Positions 26,902 to 36,304 of a DNA stretch of 64,000 nucleotides are shown one piece after another. How positions within the stretch are numbered: the stretch's first letter is position 1; every line of letters starts with the position of its first letter. The notes under the pieces are model-generated. The model did no database searches. It was not told the origin of the DNA and worked only from the letters and a program-made list of their open reading frames with translations. The stretch is from Marinobacter sediminicola (lineage in GTDB: Bacteria > Pseudomonadota > Gammaproteobacteria > Pseudomonadales > Oleiphilaceae). The DNA lies in NCBI RefSeq assembly GCF_031157525.1, contig NZ_JAVIXR010000005.1, positions 62,001 to 126,000 on the forward strand, given 5' to 3'. Position numbers and translations under genes: made by a program.

Positions 26902-27108
26902 ATGTCTACTACTACCGGTACTGTTAAGTTCTTCAACGAAGCTAAAGGCTTTGGCTTTATCACTCGTGAAGGCGGCCCGGACGTTTTTGTTCACTACAGC
27001 GCAATTCAGGGCGGCGGTTTCAAGACTCTGGCTGAAGGCCAGCAAGTTGAGTTCACCGTTACCCAGGGCCAGAAAGGTCCTCAGGCGGAAAACGTTACTC
27101 CTCTCTAA
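26902..27108 (+). CDS. CspA-family cold-shock protein
   Basis: Single-stranded nucleic-acid chaperone of 68 residues forming one OB fold. RNP1 is KGFGFIT and RNP2 is VFVHYSAI, both intact. The ATG at 26902 follows AGGAAG; a TTG 21 nt upstream is unlikely. The gene has its own promoter with a long leader and a strong terminator directly after it, so it is monocistronic. Confidence 0.95.
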   Translation: MSTTTGTVKFFNEAKGFGFITREGGPDVFVHYSAIQGGGFKTLAEGQQVEFTVTQGQKGPQAENVTPL

Positions 27109-27135
27109 TCCCACTCGGATAGAGTAGTAACCGCC

Positions 27136-27163
27136 AAAAAGGCAGCTTCGGCTGCCTTTTTTT
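27136..27163 (+). terminator. Terminator of the cold-shock gene
   Basis: AAAAAGGCAGC-ttcg-GCTGCCTTTTTTT: 11-bp stem with a UUCG tetraloop and a T run. Confidence 0.92.
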
Positions 27164-27314
27164 CGTTATAAGGGCTCGGTTCTTTTCCTGCACTGAAGCA
27201 CTAATGTGGTACATTTTCAGCCAAGCACAGTAAGTTGTTTAAAGAGAATTACTGGCGATCGTTACCCATGAGTGTCAACAAAGAGTATCACTGGGTTACA
27301 CAACCGGAGAGCTT

Positions 27315-27890
27315 ATGAAGCTGATTGGATCAACTACCTCGCCCTATGTTCGGCGCATCCGCATTCTGCTGGACGAGGAGCGCTACGACTTTGTAAATCT
27401 CGATATTTACGGCGCAGACCGTGACGAAATCAGAAGAGCCAATCCCGCACTGAAAATACCTGTGCTGGAAAGCGATGGTCAGGAAATTTATGACTCGCGG
27501 ATTATTGCCCGCTATCTCAGCTCCAAACAGGGAAGAGACCCACTCACATGGGATCAGCAAAACCAGCTAACCCTGATTGATGGCGCTAATGACTCAGCAG
27601 TTACCCTGTTGTTAGCAAGACGTTCCGGCGTGGATGTAGATGCACCCGGCGTGCTGTTTTTTGATTTGCAGCGTGAGCGTATTATGACAACTCTGCGCAC
27701 GCTTGCAGCGCAAGTGGAAGATGGCCAGTTTGAAGAATGGAACTACCCGGCCATCTGCCTCTATTGCCTGGTAGACTGGCTTGATTTTCGTGATCTTGTG
27801 GACTTCACCGGTATCGAAAGCTTGATTGCCTTCCGGGATAGCCATAACACCCTCCCATGGGTAGCCGAGACCGATCCACGGCAGTCTTAG
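27315..27890 (+). CDS. Glutathione S-transferase family protein
   Basis: A 191-residue protein with an N-terminal thioredoxin-like domain. STTSPYVRRIRILLDE contains the usual GST start, with Ser/Thr rather than a cysteine; NPALKIPVLESDGQEIYDSRII carries the cis-proline and the glutathione-binding Asp-Ser. The C-terminal helical domain (about residues 85-191) is less conserved. Substrate unknown. It stands alone between the cold-shock gene and the phosphatase gene. Confidence 0.88.
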   Translation: MKLIGSTTSPYVRRIRILLDEERYDFVNLDIYGADRDEIRRANPALKIPVLESDGQEIYDSRIIARYLSSKQGRDPLTWDQQNQLTLIDGANDSAVTLLLARRSGVDVDAPGVLFFDLQRERIMTTLRTLAAQVEDGQFEEWNYPAICLYCLVDWLDFRDLVDFTGIESLIAFRDSHNTLPWVAETDPRQS

Positions 27891-27902
27891 GCACCGCACC
27901 AT

Positions 27903-27926
27903 AGGTGCTCGCCCAGCCGGGCACCT
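27903..27926 (+). terminator. Possible terminator after the GST gene
   Basis: AGGTGC and GCACCT pair around an inner GCCC-agcc-GGGC stem, 13 nt after the stop. No T run follows. Confidence 0.35.
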
Positions 27927-28001
27927 GTTACCTCGCATATTCCCATTATTCCTGCCTGTTAACCTTTTTCATTGCGAATGCATTTTGGATGGCTGATTGC
28001 G

Positions 28002-28037
28002 TGTCGCAATTTGGCATCGCGTTGTCGCAATTTAGCA
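28002..28037 (+). promoter_or_regulatory. Two 15-bp direct repeats 21 bp apart upstream of the phosphatase gene
   Basis: TGTCGCAATTTGGCA (28002-28016) and TGTCGCAATTTAGCA (28023-28037) differ at one base and are spaced two helical turns apart, about 115-150 nt before the start codon. This looks like tandem binding sites for one regulator. It does not resemble the Pho boxes found elsewhere in the window. Confidence 0.5.
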
Positions 28038-28150
28038 GTGCGTTTTGCATGCAAGCAGACTAGATTTCATTGTGACTCCTTCAGCGGCATAAGCTGTTGT
28101 GTATTGGGCGTCGGGCGCCCAGCCTCCAAGAATTCAAAGGAAATATAACA

Positions 28151-29899
28151 ATGACAAAACTGACGAGACGGGATTTCCTGAAAGCCTCTGCTATGGGTAT
28201 GGGCGCTGTAGTAGTGTCAACTGGCTTGGCCGGGTGCGTATTTGATAGCGACGATAAACGCACCACGGATTTCACTCACGGTGTGGCAAGTGGTGACCCG
28301 CTGGCAAACGGTGTGGTTCTATGGACCCGTGTTGTTCCGAACAAAGATTTTGAGAAAGCGGTGAACGTGGCTTGGGAAGTAGCTACGGACACCGATTTTG
28401 AAAACCTGGTGCACTCTGGCACGGCGGCGGCTAAAAATGCCCACGACTTTACAGTGAAAGTTGATGTTCGTGGTCTTGCTCCGGCTCAAAAATACTACTA
28501 CCGGTTCCGTACGGCTGATAGGCAGTCCACTACGGGCACAACACTGACTTTGCCCGAAGGCGCTGTGGACTCCGTTCGGCTGGCTGTGGTGTCTTGTGCA
28601 AACTACCCTGCAGGCTACTTCAACGTTTATCGCGAACTCAGCAAGCGTGATGATCTGGATGCAGTTTTGCACCTGGGTGACTATATCTACGAGTACAGCA
28701 GTGAGTCTGGCAGTTACGCTGCGTCTGATGCCGCTGCGCTGAGTCGCACCTTTCCGGCAGATAACAACCTGGAGTTAATAAAGCTGAAGGATTACCGTCG
28801 CCGGTATGGAATTTACCGTGGCGACGCAGATCTGCAGGCACTGCACCAGAAAGTGCCGTTTATCGTTGTTTGGGATGACCATGAAATCGCCAACGATGCC
28901 TGGGAAAACGGAGCCGCAAACCACAATGCCGGGGAAGGCGACTATGGCACCCGCAAGCTTGAAGCCTTGCAGGCGTACTTTGAGTGGATGCCCATCCGCC
29001 CAGTGATCGAAGGTAATGATGAGGCAATTTTCCGCACCTTCCGGTTCGGTAACCTGGTGGATCTGCACATGCTGGATACCCGTCACATGGGGCGGGATAA
29101 GCAGTTGGACTACCAGGATTATTTCACTCAGACGGGGCTTGATGAGGCCCGCTTCAGAGCGGATGTGGGAAGCACCAACCGCACATTGTTGGGCGCCGAA
29201 CAACTGCTCTGGCTGCAAGCTTCCATGGGCTACTCCACAGCCACCTGGCAGGTTCTGGGACAGCAGATACTGATGGGGCGGATGAATCTGCCCGCAGAGC
29301 TGTTGATGGCTATAGCAACAGAGAACTTTGGCGGCCTGCCGCAGGCACTTGCAGAGCTGGCGGAACTCAAGGGTCGCTACCTTGCTGACGAGAATTCACT
29401 TTCGGCCGCTGAGCTGGCGCGACTCATGACCGCAGCACCTTATAATCTGGATGCGTGGGACGGTTACCAATACGAACGTGAAGTCGTTCTGGGCACCGCA
29501 AAGAAGCTTGACAGAAACCTTGTGGTTCTAGCCGGTGATACTCACAACGCCTGGGCTAATAATTTGAAAGATATCTATGGCGATCAGATTGGTGTGGAGT
29601 TTGCCGCGCCGTCGGTTTCCTCACCAGGGCTGGAGGAATACCTTGAGTTGCCAGATAGTCCGGAGGCTATCATTGGTGCGGAGCAAGGCATTAGCCTGCT
29701 GGCGGATGATCTGGACTACCTGAACATCAACCAGCGCGGATTTATGATCGTGACCTTCACTGCCGAGGAAGCCCGGTCTGATTGGTACTTTGTCGATACC
29801 ATCAAATCCCGTGACTACGCCATCGATACCGCCCGCAGCACAAGCCGGAAAGTTCGGCCCGGTGCGGGCAATCGTTACGTGGAATCTGTTCCCTCCTGA
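28151..29899 (+). CDS. phoD: PhoD-like alkaline phosphatase/phosphodiesterase, Tat-exported
   Basis: 582-residue metallophosphatase releasing phosphate from phosphomonoesters and diesters outside the cytoplasm. The N-terminus has a twin-arginine motif (TRRDFLKAS) and a lipobox-like LAGC with Cys29, suggesting a Tat-exported lipoprotein. A PhoD N-terminal domain follows, then metal-binding segments HLGDYIYEY, WDDHEIANDAW and AGDTHNAWA. The ATG at 28151 is preceded by AAGGAAA. No Pho box is visible; two direct repeats upstream may bind another regulator. The gene converges with the phosphoketolase-family gene, 3 nt apart. Confidence 0.9.
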   Translation: MTKLTRRDFLKASAMGMGAVVVSTGLAGCVFDSDDKRTTDFTHGVASGDPLANGVVLWTRVVPNKDFEKAVNVAWEVATDTDFENLVHSGTAAAKNAHDFTVKVDVRGLAPAQKYYYRFRTADRQSTTGTTLTLPEGAVDSVRLAVVSCANYPAGYFNVYRELSKRDDLDAVLHLGDYIYEYSSESGSYAASDAAALSRTFPADNNLELIKLKDYRRRYGIYRGDADLQALHQKVPFIVVWDDHEIANDAWENGAANHNAGEGDYGTRKLEALQAYFEWMPIRPVIEGNDEAIFRTFRFGNLVDLHMLDTRHMGRDKQLDYQDYFTQTGLDEARFRADVGSTNRTLLGAEQLLWLQASMGYSTATWQVLGQQILMGRMNLPAELLMAIATENFGGLPQALAELAELKGRYLADENSLSAAELARLMTAAPYNLDAWDGYQYEREVVLGTAKKLDRNLVVLAGDTHNAWANNLKDIYGDQIGVEFAAPSVSSPGLEEYLELPDSPEAIIGAEQGISLLADDLDYLNINQRGFMIVTFTAEEARSDWYFVDTIKSRDYAIDTARSTSRKVRPGAGNRYVESVPS

Positions 29900-29902
29900 A
29901 CA

Positions 29903-32302
29903 TCAGCACAAGCCGCGGGTGATCAATGCAGGGTCACCGCGGCCTTCCACTGCCGCAAGTTCAGCACTGGATAGCCACTCCCCGGGTGGCTTGTCCAGAA
30001 CACTGGCGCAGGCTGCTAAAGCGTGGCCCCAGGAGCAGCCGTTGGCAAACAACATTCCAGCCTCATTCAGTGTACCGCCCCGGTTAATGTAGCCCAGCAC
30101 TCTGCTGTGGGCAGGATCGGGGAACAGCGGGTGCATGTGTCCGCGAAATACTTCGGGGCGCATGTGGGTGAGGGCAACTCTACGATGTAACCGGCCCGGA
30201 AACAGGCGTTCCCGTTCAAACTCTGAAGCACCGTTCTCCGCCTCCAGGGTGTCTCTTGGCTCCCTGAACCGCCCGGGCTCCTGAATATAGACCAAACGAA
30301 ACGAGGTGCTGGTATCGCGCAACCGCTCGCAAGCGCGGATTGCTTCCGAAAGCTGGTAGGCTCCGTTCGCAATCAGCAATATCGGCTCTCCCCCGGAGGT
30401 GTCTTCGTCTACCACCAGCGCCCCGTTCCTTGCGAGTGCTTCTGCTTCCTGCGCATCGAATACGCACGGCCGATTGCGTTTAGGAATAACCATGCAGCTG
30501 ATACTGCCTCGCTTGGCAAATACTGAAGGAAGAACCGCCAGCGCACTGTTGTAATCGGCAGGAAAGAGCACCCGGGATACATCGTTCATTTCACCCAGCA
30601 GGCTCTCACAAAAAGTGGTGTCTTGGTGGGACTGTTCATTTTTGCCATTTTCCCAGGTGTGGGATGTGGCAATAACCGGCAGGCCAAGCCAGCGGGCCGG
30701 GCGGCCCAGGGCCTTTTGGTGGCGAGTAAAGATAAGTTCCTGGCGGATAGCGCCAAGCATTTTTACACAGAATGCTTCGTAGCTGGCCACCAGGTTTATC
30801 CCGGCTTTATTCGCCAGACAGGCAGATACAACCGCTTCCTCGTTCAGCGCGGTGATGATGTTGCCATGAACCGACTCAGAATCGTTCTCCGGCTCGTTCA
30901 CCCGGTGTTTCAGGTTTTCCAGAACGCCGGTCAGGCGGTTACTGGCAAGTTCATCCGGGTTGCCTACACGGGCTCGAAGATTCGGGTTTTGCGCAACCAG
31001 AGCGCAGAAAAAATCATCCACGGCCTGCATGGGAGAAACCGAGTCAGCCCGGTCAGGGATGGCAGGAATAACAAGATCGGGCGGATCGCGCCTTGCCAGC
31101 GGGTGATCGCGCTCCAAGGGGCGGGATTGCTCGGTGTGTTCTTTTAGCCGCTGCACGCTTTGCGCAAGTTCTTCTGGCGCAACCCAAAGGCGGTGCGCGT
31201 GCGTCTGAAACAGCTCCCGGGCGCGAATATCCATGCGTGGATTGCCTGGTAGCGGCAGGTTGTGGGCAGGGTTCAGGCCGGCGCCATAAAAGCCAAAGCC
31301 TTTTACGGTTTCGGCAATACCGTAGGGCATTCGAACCGGATAGCCCAGCGCGCCTGCCAGTGCTTCCTCACTTCTTTGTTGCAGTGTATTTTCCATCTCT
31401 GCAAGGGCGCACACGAAGGCTGCCGGGTCGCGGCCGTCAAACCTGAATGGCTCGAAGCCAAGGGCCTCCAGTCTGGCCTCGAATCGCTCCAGCCCTTCGC
31501 GGGTGCCCAACTCAGTACGTTGCTCAATGCGGCGACCGTTGGCAATCATAACGGGGGTTACCAGACCACAATCGGCTGCCCGCCACCAACGGGGAATCCA
31601 GTCACTGCCGCGCTGTTCTTCGGCGGCACCATCGGATAGAAAGGCGACCAGAGACTCTCCGGGCAATGGCATGTGTGCGTACTGAAGCTCGGCAAAGCCC
31701 AGATAGCCACCCTCAATAATGCCTCCCGCTGTGTAGGGATTAACATGGCTACCCAGCGGCGCTGCCACGCTGCCGTCCGGTTTTTGTTGGTAACTGTAAA
31801 AATCCGCTACCATCCGTGACAGCCCCTCTGTTCCGGTGTAGCGTTTATGCTGCTCCGGAAGGAGATTGCCCGTTAGCACATTCAACGCATCAATGGCGGC
31901 TACGCAATGGCCCTGGCCCATAAGCCAGCTGCGGGTTTGGCCCGTCAGGTTGTTGAGTGCCATATAAGCTGCGTAAGCCGGCACCATATTCAACGCTCCG
32001 CCGGTGTGACCTTCCGGAGTGCTTTTGAAGTCCGTTGGGGCCAGTGGCGCACCGGAGGTGTCTACGCGATTTGCGTAGGTCATGTGTACTACCAGCCACA
32101 TGCCAGCGCTGGTTAACCGGTCAAGATCCGCCAACTTGCGGTAGACTGTTGCTGAATCAGGTTGAAGACCTTTGGCAACAAGGTGTGCCGCCAGAAGCTG
32201 AACACGCTCGCAAGTGGTCTCGGTATGTTGGATAACGCCATAGCCCTTGCGCCAGAGTTCATACTCGGAACAGGCCGTGGATGGCGAGATGTGTGATGGC
32301 AT
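29903..32302 (-). CDS. Divergent phosphoketolase-family (TPP-dependent) protein
   Basis: 799 residues, co-linear with xylulose-5-phosphate/fructose-6-phosphate phosphoketolase. C-terminal segments such as SYEAFCVKML, NEQSHQDT and VLFPADYNSALAV follow the family. The N-terminal TPP half is altered: phosphoketolases have MGPGHGGP, EGGELGYS and GDGEAETG, while this protein has MGQGHCVA, EGGYLGFA and SDGAAEEQ. Chemistry may therefore differ from acetyl-phosphate formation; a sugar-phosphate epimerase-like or other TPP role is possible. The start at 32302 follows GGAGG. It is divergent from ilvD. Confidence 0.72.
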   Translation of the reverse strand: MPSHISPSTACSEYELWRKGYGVIQHTETTCERVQLLAAHLVAKGLQPDSATVYRKLADLDRLTSAGMWLVVHMTYANRVDTSGAPLAPTDFKSTPEGHTGGALNMVPAYAAYMALNNLTGQTRSWLMGQGHCVAAIDALNVLTGNLLPEQHKRYTGTEGLSRMVADFYSYQQKPDGSVAAPLGSHVNPYTAGGIIEGGYLGFAELQYAHMPLPGESLVAFLSDGAAEEQRGSDWIPRWWRAADCGLVTPVMIANGRRIEQRTELGTREGLERFEARLEALGFEPFRFDGRDPAAFVCALAEMENTLQQRSEEALAGALGYPVRMPYGIAETVKGFGFYGAGLNPAHNLPLPGNPRMDIRARELFQTHAHRLWVAPEELAQSVQRLKEHTEQSRPLERDHPLARRDPPDLVIPAIPDRADSVSPMQAVDDFFCALVAQNPNLRARVGNPDELASNRLTGVLENLKHRVNEPENDSESVHGNIITALNEEAVVSACLANKAGINLVASYEAFCVKMLGAIRQELIFTRHQKALGRPARWLGLPVIATSHTWENGKNEQSHQDTTFCESLLGEMNDVSRVLFPADYNSALAVLPSVFAKRGSISCMVIPKRNRPCVFDAQEAEALARNGALVVDEDTSGGEPILLIANGAYQLSEAIRACERLRDTSTSFRLVYIQEPGRFREPRDTLEAENGASEFERERLFPGRLHRRVALTHMRPEVFRGHMHPLFPDPAHSRVLGYINRGGTLNEAGMLFANGCSWGHALAACASVLDKPPGEWLSSAELAAVEGRGDPALITRGLC

Positions 32303-32433
32303 AATGTGCCTCCAATGCACAAAAATTGTGCAATTATTGTAGAGGGCGCCTGCAATCTGCTGTTTGATGCAGGTCAGGTGGGCTCGCTTCTGGCATTAAT
32401 TTTGTTTGAGAACCATATTTTTGGGAGAGATCG

Positions 32434-34110
32434 ATGACTGATGACAAACGCCGCCGTTATTCCGCCCCCGTGGTGGATGGAGTGGGCAAGTCTGCCAGCC
32501 GGGCAATGCTCCGAGCTGTCGGTTTTACCGATGAGGATTTCCGTAAGCCGCAGATTGGTATCGCTTCCACCTGGAGCAATCTGACGCCGTGCAACATGCA
32601 CATTCACGAATTGGCAGAAGCTTCTTCGACGGGTGCGGATGCAGCTGGCGGCAAGTCATTGATCTTCAATACCATTACAGTGTCTGACGGTATCGCCAAT
32701 GGTACCTTGGGAATGAAGTATTCACTGGTGTCCCGGGAAGTCATTGCGGATTCCATTGAAACCGTCGCGGGCTGTGAAGGATTCGACGGACTGGTTGCAA
32801 TCGGCGGTTGCGACAAAAATATGCCCGGTTGCATTATGGGGCTGGCGCGGCTCAACCGGCCATCGGTGTTTGTGTATGGCGGTACGATTCTACCCGGTGA
32901 AAATCACACCGATATTGTGTCGGTGTTCGAAGCAGTAGGCGCCCACGCCCGAGGCGATCTTGATTTAATCGAAGTAAAACAGATTGAAGAAACGGCCATT
33001 CCCGGCCCGGGTTCCTGTGGTGGCATGTACACCGCCAACACCATGGCATCGGCGATTGAAGCGATGGGCATGAGCCTTCCGGGCAGTTCTGCCCAGAATG
33101 CGGTATCCAATAACAAGCTGGATGACTGTCGCGCTGCTGGAGCGGCAGTTTTGAATCTTCTGGATAAAGACATCAAGCCTTCGGACATCATGACCCGCGA
33201 AGCATTTGAGAACGCGATTACCGTCGTGATCGCTTTGGGCGGCTCAACCAACGCGGTTCTTCACCTGTTGGCTATGGCCAGCACGGTCGATGTGGAGCTG
33301 AGCCTGGAAGACTTCGTAGAGATTGGTAAGCGCGTTCCTGTTCTTGCAGACCTGCGCCCCAGCGGCCACTACATGATGTCGGAATTGGTGGCGATTGGTG
33401 GTATACAGCCGCTGATGAAGATGCTGTTGGAGCGGGGGCTTTTGCATGGTGACTGCCTGACGGTTACAGGACAATCGCTGGCGCAAAACCTGGCTGAAGT
33501 AGACCCTTACCCGGAAGGTCAGGACATTATCCGGGCATTCGACAACCCGGTGAAAGCAGATAGCCACTTGCGCATTCTTCACGGTAACCTGGCACCGGAA
33601 GGCGCTGTTGCCAAGATCACCGGTAAAGAGGGCACTCATTTTTCCGGACGAGCCCGGGTGTTTCATTCGGAAGAGGAAGCGCAAGAGCGGATTATCGATG
33701 GAACCGTGGTTGCTGGCGACGTACTGGTGATCCGTTACGAGGGTCCGAAGGGTGGGCCAGGAATGCGTGAAATGCTCACACCTACGTCGGCCATCATGGG
33801 CAAGGGTCTTGGTAACGACGTGGCCTTGATTACGGATGGACGTTTCTCCGGGGGCAGTCACGGTTTTGTGGTGGGGCATATCAGCCCGGAAGCGGCAGAA
33901 GGTGGCCCCATTGCGTTGGTTGAGGATGGCGATACAATCATCATCGATGCCGTCGCAAACACCATGGTATTGGATGTTCCTGACGAAGAGCTTGAGCGCC
34001 GGCGCAAAGCCTGGGTTGCTCCCGAACCACGATTTACCCGTGGTGTGCTTGCGAAATATGCTCGCACAGTAAGCTCTGCATCCACCGGCGCGGTTACCGA
34101 CCTGCCATGA
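32434..34110 (+). CDS. ilvD: Dihydroxy-acid dehydratase IlvD
   Basis: Third step of branched-chain amino acid synthesis, dehydrating 2,3-dihydroxy acids to 2-oxo acids. 558 residues. Iron-sulfur ligands are in [14 protein letters not shown] and [12 protein letters not shown]; the active-site serine is in [14 protein letters not shown]. Length and spacing fit the shorter group of IlvD proteins. The ATG at 32434 follows GGGAGA. The pbpG-like gene starts 30 nt later on the same strand. Confidence 0.95.
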   Translation: MTDDKRRRYSAPVVDGVGKSASRAMLRAVGFTDEDFRKPQIGIASTWSNLTPCNMHIHELAEASSTGADAAGGKSLIFNTITVSDGIANGTLGMKYSLVSREVIADSIETVAGCEGFDGLVAIGGCDKNMPGCIMGLARLNRPSVFVYGGTILPGENHTDIVSVFEAVGAHARGDLDLIEVKQIEETAIPGPGSCGGMYTANTMASAIEAMGMSLPGSSAQNAVSNNKLDDCRAAGAAVLNLLDKDIKPSDIMTREAFENAITVVIALGGSTNAVLHLLAMASTVDVELSLEDFVEIGKRVPVLADLRPSGHYMMSELVAIGGIQPLMKMLLERGLLHGDCLTVTGQSLAQNLAEVDPYPEGQDIIRAFDNPVKADSHLRILHGNLAPEGAVAKITGKEGTHFSGRARVFHSEEEAQERIIDGTVVAGDVLVIRYEGPKGGPGMREMLTPTSAIMGKGLGNDVALITDGRFSGGSHGFVVGHISPEAAEGGPIALVEDGDTIIIDAVANTMVLDVPDEELERRRKAWVAPEPRFTRGVLAKYARTVSSASTGAVTDLP

Positions 34111-34140
34111 TGCATCGATAACGCAAAAACAGAGTGCAAC

Positions 34141-35079
34141 ATGCATATAATGAACATCGTGCGGATGCTGCTGTGGCTGGTGTTATGCCTGCCACTTGCA
34201 GTAAATGCACAGCAGAAGAGCGCCAGCTTGGCTGGTGCTCAGAACCTGAATTTGGCATCGGTCAATGCGGCCGTGGCGATGGCTGGTAGCAATAAGCTGG
34301 TATTTGGCCGGAATGCAAACAGGCCTGTGCCCATCGCTTCCATAACCAAGGTGATGACAGCTCTAGTGGTGCTTGAATCTGGCGCTCCGCTGAATGAGTG
34401 GCTGGTGTTCGAGAAGCGCCACACAGCTGCTGCTGCCAATGCCTACACCCGCATCCGGATCGGCTCAACGATGCGTCGCGCCGATGTGCTACGCATTGCG
34501 CTTATGTCGTCTGAGAACTTTGCGGCCTACACCTTGGCCAGAAGCCACCCGGGTGGCTTCGATGCATTTATTGTTGCCATGAACGCCAAAGCGAAAGCCC
34601 TTGGCATGATGGGCACCCACTTTGTGGATCCAACTGGCCTCTCGGCGGAAAACCTTTCAACCGCAGGGGACCTGGTGAAGCTGGTCAATGCTGCTGCAAA
34701 GCACCCGGAAATTCGAGAATATTCCACAACAGGTTATTTTCGCGGCAACTTCCGTAACCCCCGTTACAGCTTGTCGTTTGGCAACACCAATACGCTGGTG
34801 CACCGTGAAAGCTGGGGCGTAGGGTTGAGCAAAACCGGCTATCTTTCGGAAGCAGGACGCTGTCTTGTTATGATCTCTGAAATGAACGGTAAGCAGGTGG
34901 TCACGGTACTGCTCGACTCCCTGGGCACTCGATCCCCCATGGGCGATGCCGGCCGCATAAAGCGCTGGCTGGATACCGGTGCCAGTGGGCAGGTAGCTAA
35001 AGCCGCGCGGCAATACGCACAGGAAAAGAACGCGGCCTACAACGCTTTGGCACAGAGCACTGCAACCGCTCTGAAATAG
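34141..35079 (+). CDS. pbpG: D-alanyl-D-alanine endopeptidase, PBP7 type (peptidase S11)
   Basis: Periplasmic low-molecular-mass penicillin-binding protein of 312 residues that cuts peptide cross-links in peptidoglycan. A signal peptide (about residues 1-23, ending AVNA) is followed by the three active-site motifs: SITK (in PIASITKVMTA), SEN (SSENFA) and KTG (LSKTGYLSEAG). No C-terminal amphipathic anchor of the PBP5 kind is evident. Two Met codons (34141 and 34150) are possible starts. Confidence 0.92.
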   Translation: MHIMNIVRMLLWLVLCLPLAVNAQQKSASLAGAQNLNLASVNAAVAMAGSNKLVFGRNANRPVPIASITKVMTALVVLESGAPLNEWLVFEKRHTAAAANAYTRIRIGSTMRRADVLRIALMSSENFAAYTLARSHPGGFDAFIVAMNAKAKALGMMGTHFVDPTGLSAENLSTAGDLVKLVNAAAKHPEIREYSTTGYFRGNFRNPRYSLSFGNTNTLVHRESWGVGLSKTGYLSEAGRCLVMISEMNGKQVVTVLLDSLGTRSPMGDAGRIKRWLDTGASGQVAKAARQYAQEKNAAYNALAQSTATALK

Positions 35080-35124
35080 AACCCGAGCGACATTGCACAA
35101 TGCGCTGAATAAGGCAGGAACCTC

Positions 35125-35604
35125 ATGATCCGGATTTTCACTACTGGCGGCACCATCGATAAGGTGTACTTTGACGCAAACAGCGAGTTTGAAATCGGTG
35201 AGTCTCTGGTGCCGGAGCTGCTGGCGGAATCGAATATCCACAAAGGTTACAGCCTGCAGGGGTTATTGCGCAAAGACAGCCTGGAAATGACCGATGCAGA
35301 TCGTGACAAGGTGTTTGCTGCAGTTAATGCCTGCGATAACAGCCGCATTCTGATTACCCACGGCACTGATACTATGGCGGAAACCGCTCAGGTGCTGTCA
35401 TCTCTGAAAGACAAAACCATTGTGCTGACGGGAGCCATGCAGCCCGCACGGATGCGTCGTAGCGATGCGGTGTTCAACATAGGTTTTGCCTGGGCGGCGG
35501 TGCAGCTTTTGCCCCCCGGCGTCTATATTGCCATGAATGGAGAAGTGTTCGAGGCCGGCGCTGTGCGTAAAAACCTGAAAGCCCAACGCTTCGAGCGTTC
35601 CTGA
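35125..35604 (+). CDS. Short asparaginase-domain protein (N-terminal domain only)
   Basis: 159 residues corresponding only to the N-terminal half of type I/II L-asparaginase. It retains the first catalytic motif FTTGGTIDK and the second THGTDTMAETAQ, plus VLTGAMQPARM with the conserved lysine position replaced by a methionine-glutamine region. The C-terminal domain is absent, but the frame ends in a natural stop with no sign of a following remnant (rsuA converges 2 nt later). Stand-alone short proteins like this are known, so I treat it as a gene rather than a pseudogene; activity is unproven. Confidence 0.75.
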   Translation: MIRIFTTGGTIDKVYFDANSEFEIGESLVPELLAESNIHKGYSLQGLLRKDSLEMTDADRDKVFAAVNACDNSRILITHGTDTMAETAQVLSSLKDKTIVLTGAMQPARMRRSDAVFNIGFAWAAVQLLPPGVYIAMNGEVFEAGAVRKNLKAQRFERS

Positions 35605-35606
35605 AC

Positions 35607-36299
35607 TCAGCCAATCGAAGCGATTTCCTGCTCCGTCAGGTCCCGATACGCACCCGGCTCCAATGCCGGGTCGAGGGATATATCACCAATGCGCTGCCTG
35701 TGCAGGGCCTCCACATGATTCCCTACCGCCGCCAACATGCGCTTGACCTGGTGATAGCGCCCTTCTGAAATAGTCAGTTCAATCAACTGAGGCTCCACAA
35801 CCTTCACCTGGGCAGGCTTTGTGGGCTTTGTGTCATTTTTAAGCAGGATGCCGGTTTCCAGTTCCTTGATGGCTGAATCTGTTATAGGTGTGTTCAGGTT
35901 TACCCGGTAAGTTTTCGGACAGTCTACTTTTGGGGAGGTGGCCCGGTGAGACCATTTTCCATCGGTTGTCAGTAGCAGCAAGCCCGTGGTGTCGGCGTCC
36001 AGTCGTCCCGCAATGTGCAGATCCTGGGTCAGCTCCGCGGAGATAAGGTCCAAAGCAGTGGGATGATCACTGTCGCGAGTAGCACTAACAACGCCAGCAG
36101 GCTTATTCAGCATGAGATAGCGTTCACCCTGAATCGTCAGATGCGCGCCATCCATAGATATCTCAGCATCCGCAGGGACGTGCTTTCCCGTGTCTTTCCA
36201 AACCTTGCCGTTAACCTCAATTCTCCCGGCATGTATGGCGCGCCTGGCCTCTTTGCGTGAAAGCGGTGAGCTTGTCGAAATGAACTGATCAAGACGCAT
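35607..36299 (-). CDS. rsuA: 16S rRNA pseudouridine-516 synthase RsuA
   Basis: 230 residues. An N-terminal S4 RNA-binding domain (MRLDQFISTSSPLSRKEARR and following) precedes the RsuA/RluB catalytic domain, in which GRLDADTTGLLLLT contains the catalytic aspartate. KTYRVNLNTPIT and GRYHQVKRMLAAVGN are further family motifs. The ATG at 36299 gives the standard N-terminus. The start is 5 nt from the stop of the YdjM-like gene, so these two leftward genes are probably one operon. Confidence 0.93.
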   Translation of the reverse strand: MRLDQFISTSSPLSRKEARRAIHAGRIEVNGKVWKDTGKHVPADAEISMDGAHLTIQGERYLMLNKPAGVVSATRDSDHPTALDLISAELTQDLHIAGRLDADTTGLLLLTTDGKWSHRATSPKVDCPKTYRVNLNTPITDSAIKELETGILLKNDTKPTKPAQVKVVEPQLIELTISEGRYHQVKRMLAAVGNHVEALHRQRIGDISLDPALEPGAYRDLTEQEIASIG

Positions 36300-36304
36300 G
36301 GTTG

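Noticed and set aside
27268-27318. 16-codon frame whose stop overlaps the GST start (ATGA)
   Set aside because: No ribosome-binding site and very short; the overlap could support coupling but is as likely chance.
35125-35604. Calling the short asparaginase gene a pseudogene
   Set aside because: Frame, start and motifs are intact, and there is no remnant of a C-terminal domain before the convergent rsuA stop.
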